A DNA stretch of 64,000 nt, taken from the NCBI RefSeq assembly GCF_001887355.1, contig NZ_MPIN01000008.1:485840-549839 (forward strand), in the 5' to 3' direction. Shown here piece after piece: positions 62,838-64,000 of the stretch. Numbering within the stretch: position 1 is the first letter of the stretch; every line of letters starts with the position of its first letter. Position numbers and translations under genes: made by a program. Origin of the DNA: Cystobacter ferrugineus (GTDB taxonomy: Bacteria; Myxococcota; Myxococcia; Myxococcales; Myxococcaceae). The notes under the pieces were generated by a model, which saw only the letters and a list, made by a program, of their open reading frames with translations, was not told the origin of the DNA and searched no databases.

Positions 62838-62876
62838 TCAATTACTTTTTCCCCTTGGCGACAATTACACTTCCCC
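62838..62876. repeat. Tandem terminal repeats at the istB-side end of the IS21-like element
   Basis: Two similar units, TCAATTACTTTTTCCCC (62838-62854) and ACAATTACACTTCCCC (62861-62876), lie about 100 bp beyond the end of istB. IS21-family ends carry such multiple short repeats as transposase sites. This fixes the left end of the insertion at about 62835. Confidence 0.6.
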
Positions 62877-62973
62877 ATCGGGTTGATGTTCTGACTGCGT
62901 TCACTTCATCGTCGCCGTAGTCGTCGCTACGTCCGTCGGAGCCTCTGGGTCGGTCACCTCCTGTGCCGTGGTG

Positions 62974-63797
62974 TTACTCGTCCCCGGTCGCCTTGCGCGG
63001 GGCCTTGTCGGCCGTCTCCCGGCTCCTGGCCTTCTCGCTGCGGTAGCTGTCGCCAGTGAGCTCCAGAATCAGCGCGTGGTGCACCACCTGTATGCCGCCG
63101 CCGTCGTCATCGCGTCCTTGAAGATTCGGTCCCACTGCGAAAACACCAGGTTGCTCGTAATCAGGACGCTCCTGCGCTCGTAGCGCTGGGCCAGGAAGGT
63201 AAACAGCACCTCCATCTCCTCCCGGTCCTGTTGGATGTAGCCGATGTCGTCGAGGATGACCGCGTCGTACCCGTCCAGCCGTCGCAGCTCCTTCTCCAGC
63301 AAGAGGTTCTTCTTGGCCGCCAGCAGCCGCTGCACCAGCAGCACCGCCGGCACGAAGAGCACCTCGTAACCACGCTGCACCAACTCGTGGCCGATGGCGC
63401 TCACCACGTGCGTCTTGCCGCGGCCCGGCAGCCCGAAGGCCAGCACGTTCTCCGCGCGCTCGACGAAGCCCCCCTCGCACAGGGCCGGGAGCTGGCGGCG
63501 CACCTTGGCTGGCAGCTTCTCCTGCTCGAGCGTGGCGAGCGTCTTGTCCGCGGACAGCCCCGAGGCTTTGAGCAGCCGCTCAATGCGTCGGCCCCGGCGC
63601 TCGCTCAGCTCCAGCTCCACCAACTGGCGCAGGTAGTGCGGGCACGTCCAGCCCTCCTGCCCGGCTCGCCTGGCCAGCTCCTCGTGGTGGGCGGCGAATG
63701 CCGGCAGCTTCAGCGCTCGCAGCAGCATGGCCAGCGTCTGCTGCTGCTCGCCGTCGGCCACCGCCGCTGCTCGCAAGGACGTGGAGGGGGTGCTCAT
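62974..63797 (-). pseudogene. istB: IS21 helper ATPase IstB, frameshifted near its C-terminus
   Basis: Read from 63797: N-terminal IstB region (LAMLLRALKLPAFAAHHEELARRAG), Walker A GLPGRGKTH, Walker B DAVILDDIGYIQQ, sensor VLITSNLVFSQWDRIF, all in one frame to about 63095. After KDAMTTAAA the frame turns to RWCTTR and a stop. The expected end (VVHHALILELTGDSYRSEKA) continues in another frame down to 62974. A small deletion has therefore shifted the last ~40 residues. ATP-binding parts remain; a sequencing error is possible. Confidence 0.8.
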
Positions 63798-64000
63798 GAG
63801 GCCACCTCCCGCTGCTCCACCAGCAGCGCGTCATAGCTGCTCAGGTCCACCTCGGGCTGTGCCAGCTCGGGCACCTCGGGCCTGGCTGGCGCCACCAGCG
63901 CCTTCACCTGCTCGGCACCGCGCAGGCCGCCCTCGGCCAGCAGTCGCGCCAGCACCTGCTCCACCTGAGCTTCCAGCGTGGAGGCCGCCAGGTGAAGAAT
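63794..64000 (-). CDS. istA: IS21 transposase IstA, C-terminal end (partial)
   Basis: The last 68 residues are in the window: ILHLAASTLEAQVEQVLARL ... VDLSSYDALLVEQREVAS and TGA, which overlaps the istB ATG (ATGA). The tail PEVDLSSYDALL is typical of IstA C-termini. The catalytic DDE domain is outside. Role: transposase of the element. Confidence 0.85.
   Translation of the reverse strand: MLHLAASTLEAQVEQVLARLLAEGGLRGAEQVKALVAPARPEVPELAQPEVDLSSYDALLVEQREVAS

Larger units (their letters stand above)
61108..64000. mobile_element. End of an integrative element inserted at tRNA-Phe (continues right)
   Basis: The tRNA-Phe 3' fragment with its native terminator marks the boundary. To its right lie a small GIY-YIG-like gene, an excisionase-like HTH gene and an IS21 insertion, a typical edge of an integrated island or prophage remnant. 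The integrase and intact tRNA-Phe should be beyond the right end. No integrase is seen in the window, so this stays an inference. Confidence 0.5.
62838..64000 (-). mobile_element. IS21-family insertion sequence (partial, right end outside window)
   Basis: istA (3' end only) and istB overlap by ATGA in the standard IS21 order on the minus strand, with terminal repeats beyond istB. Length to the edge is about 1.16 kb of an expected 2-2.5 kb. The element is inserted within the putative tRNA-Phe island. Confidence 0.85.

Overview
The window is high-GC DNA with long lipoprotein, TPR-kinase, minor-pilin and secreted-hydrolase genes. It reads as a myxobacterium, most likely of the Cystobacter/Archangium group. 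The reasons are a PilY1/minor-pilin operon, a PknK-like kinase-ATPase, Imm52 and DUF3396 immunity genes beside lipoprotein toxins, and many secreted degradative enzymes. Species was not determined, and no database search was possible.

Layout. 0-5.4 kb: minus-strand type IV pilus minor-pilin operon (fimU/gspH-like, pilV, pilW, pilX, pilY1; pilY1 runs off the left edge). 5.5-13.7 kb: secreted M4 metalloprotease, DUF1615 lipoprotein, paired M16 peptidases (one with an intact zinc motif, one without) and an FAD aromatic-ring hydroxylase. 13.8-16.1 kb: lipoprotein toxin with a Tox-REase-5-like C-terminus and its Imm52 partner.

16.3-36.2 kb is a continuous chitin/amino-sugar utilisation island. 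It holds three GH18 chitinases, a chitin-binding protein with an unassigned (distantly GH6-like) domain, a GH20 hexosaminidase, a stand-alone sugar PTS (EIIC-EIIB-EIIB plus an EIIA-HPr-EI fusion), MurQ, a GntR/UTRA regulator, a SIS-type GlcN6P deaminase and NagA. Together these can take chitin (and probably peptidoglycan amino sugars) to fructose-6-phosphate. Three chitin-gene upstream regions share a promoter-like motif, TTGACCCG with a CTCT element 17 bp after TTGACC. An ECF sigma factor gene lies among them, so a dedicated sigma/regulon circuit is proposed.

36.2-49.6 kb is accessory. It has an SDR/LysR divergent pair, an ECF sigma with a SnoaL-like tail, and a head-to-head SDR and TetR pair that have both lost their 5' ends at one junction. 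A compact WYL-regulator/DUF/NIPSNAP cassette, possibly acquired from an alphaproteobacterium, carries a perfect palindrome in its divergent promoter. Then come large lipoproteins, a desaturase fragment, a DUF1330 protein and a protein with a peptidoglycan-binding domain. 49.9-60.7 kb: M20 amidohydrolase, a second lipoprotein toxin/immunity pair (PD-(D/E)XK-like plus DUF3396), a large PknK-like kinase, several unrecognised proteins and a CxxCH protein.

61.1-64 kb looks like one end of an integrated element. A 45-nt tRNA-Phe 3' fragment still carries its own terminator and is followed by a GIY-YIG-like gene, an excisionase-like HTH gene and an IS21-family insertion (istB frameshifted, istA cut by the window edge).
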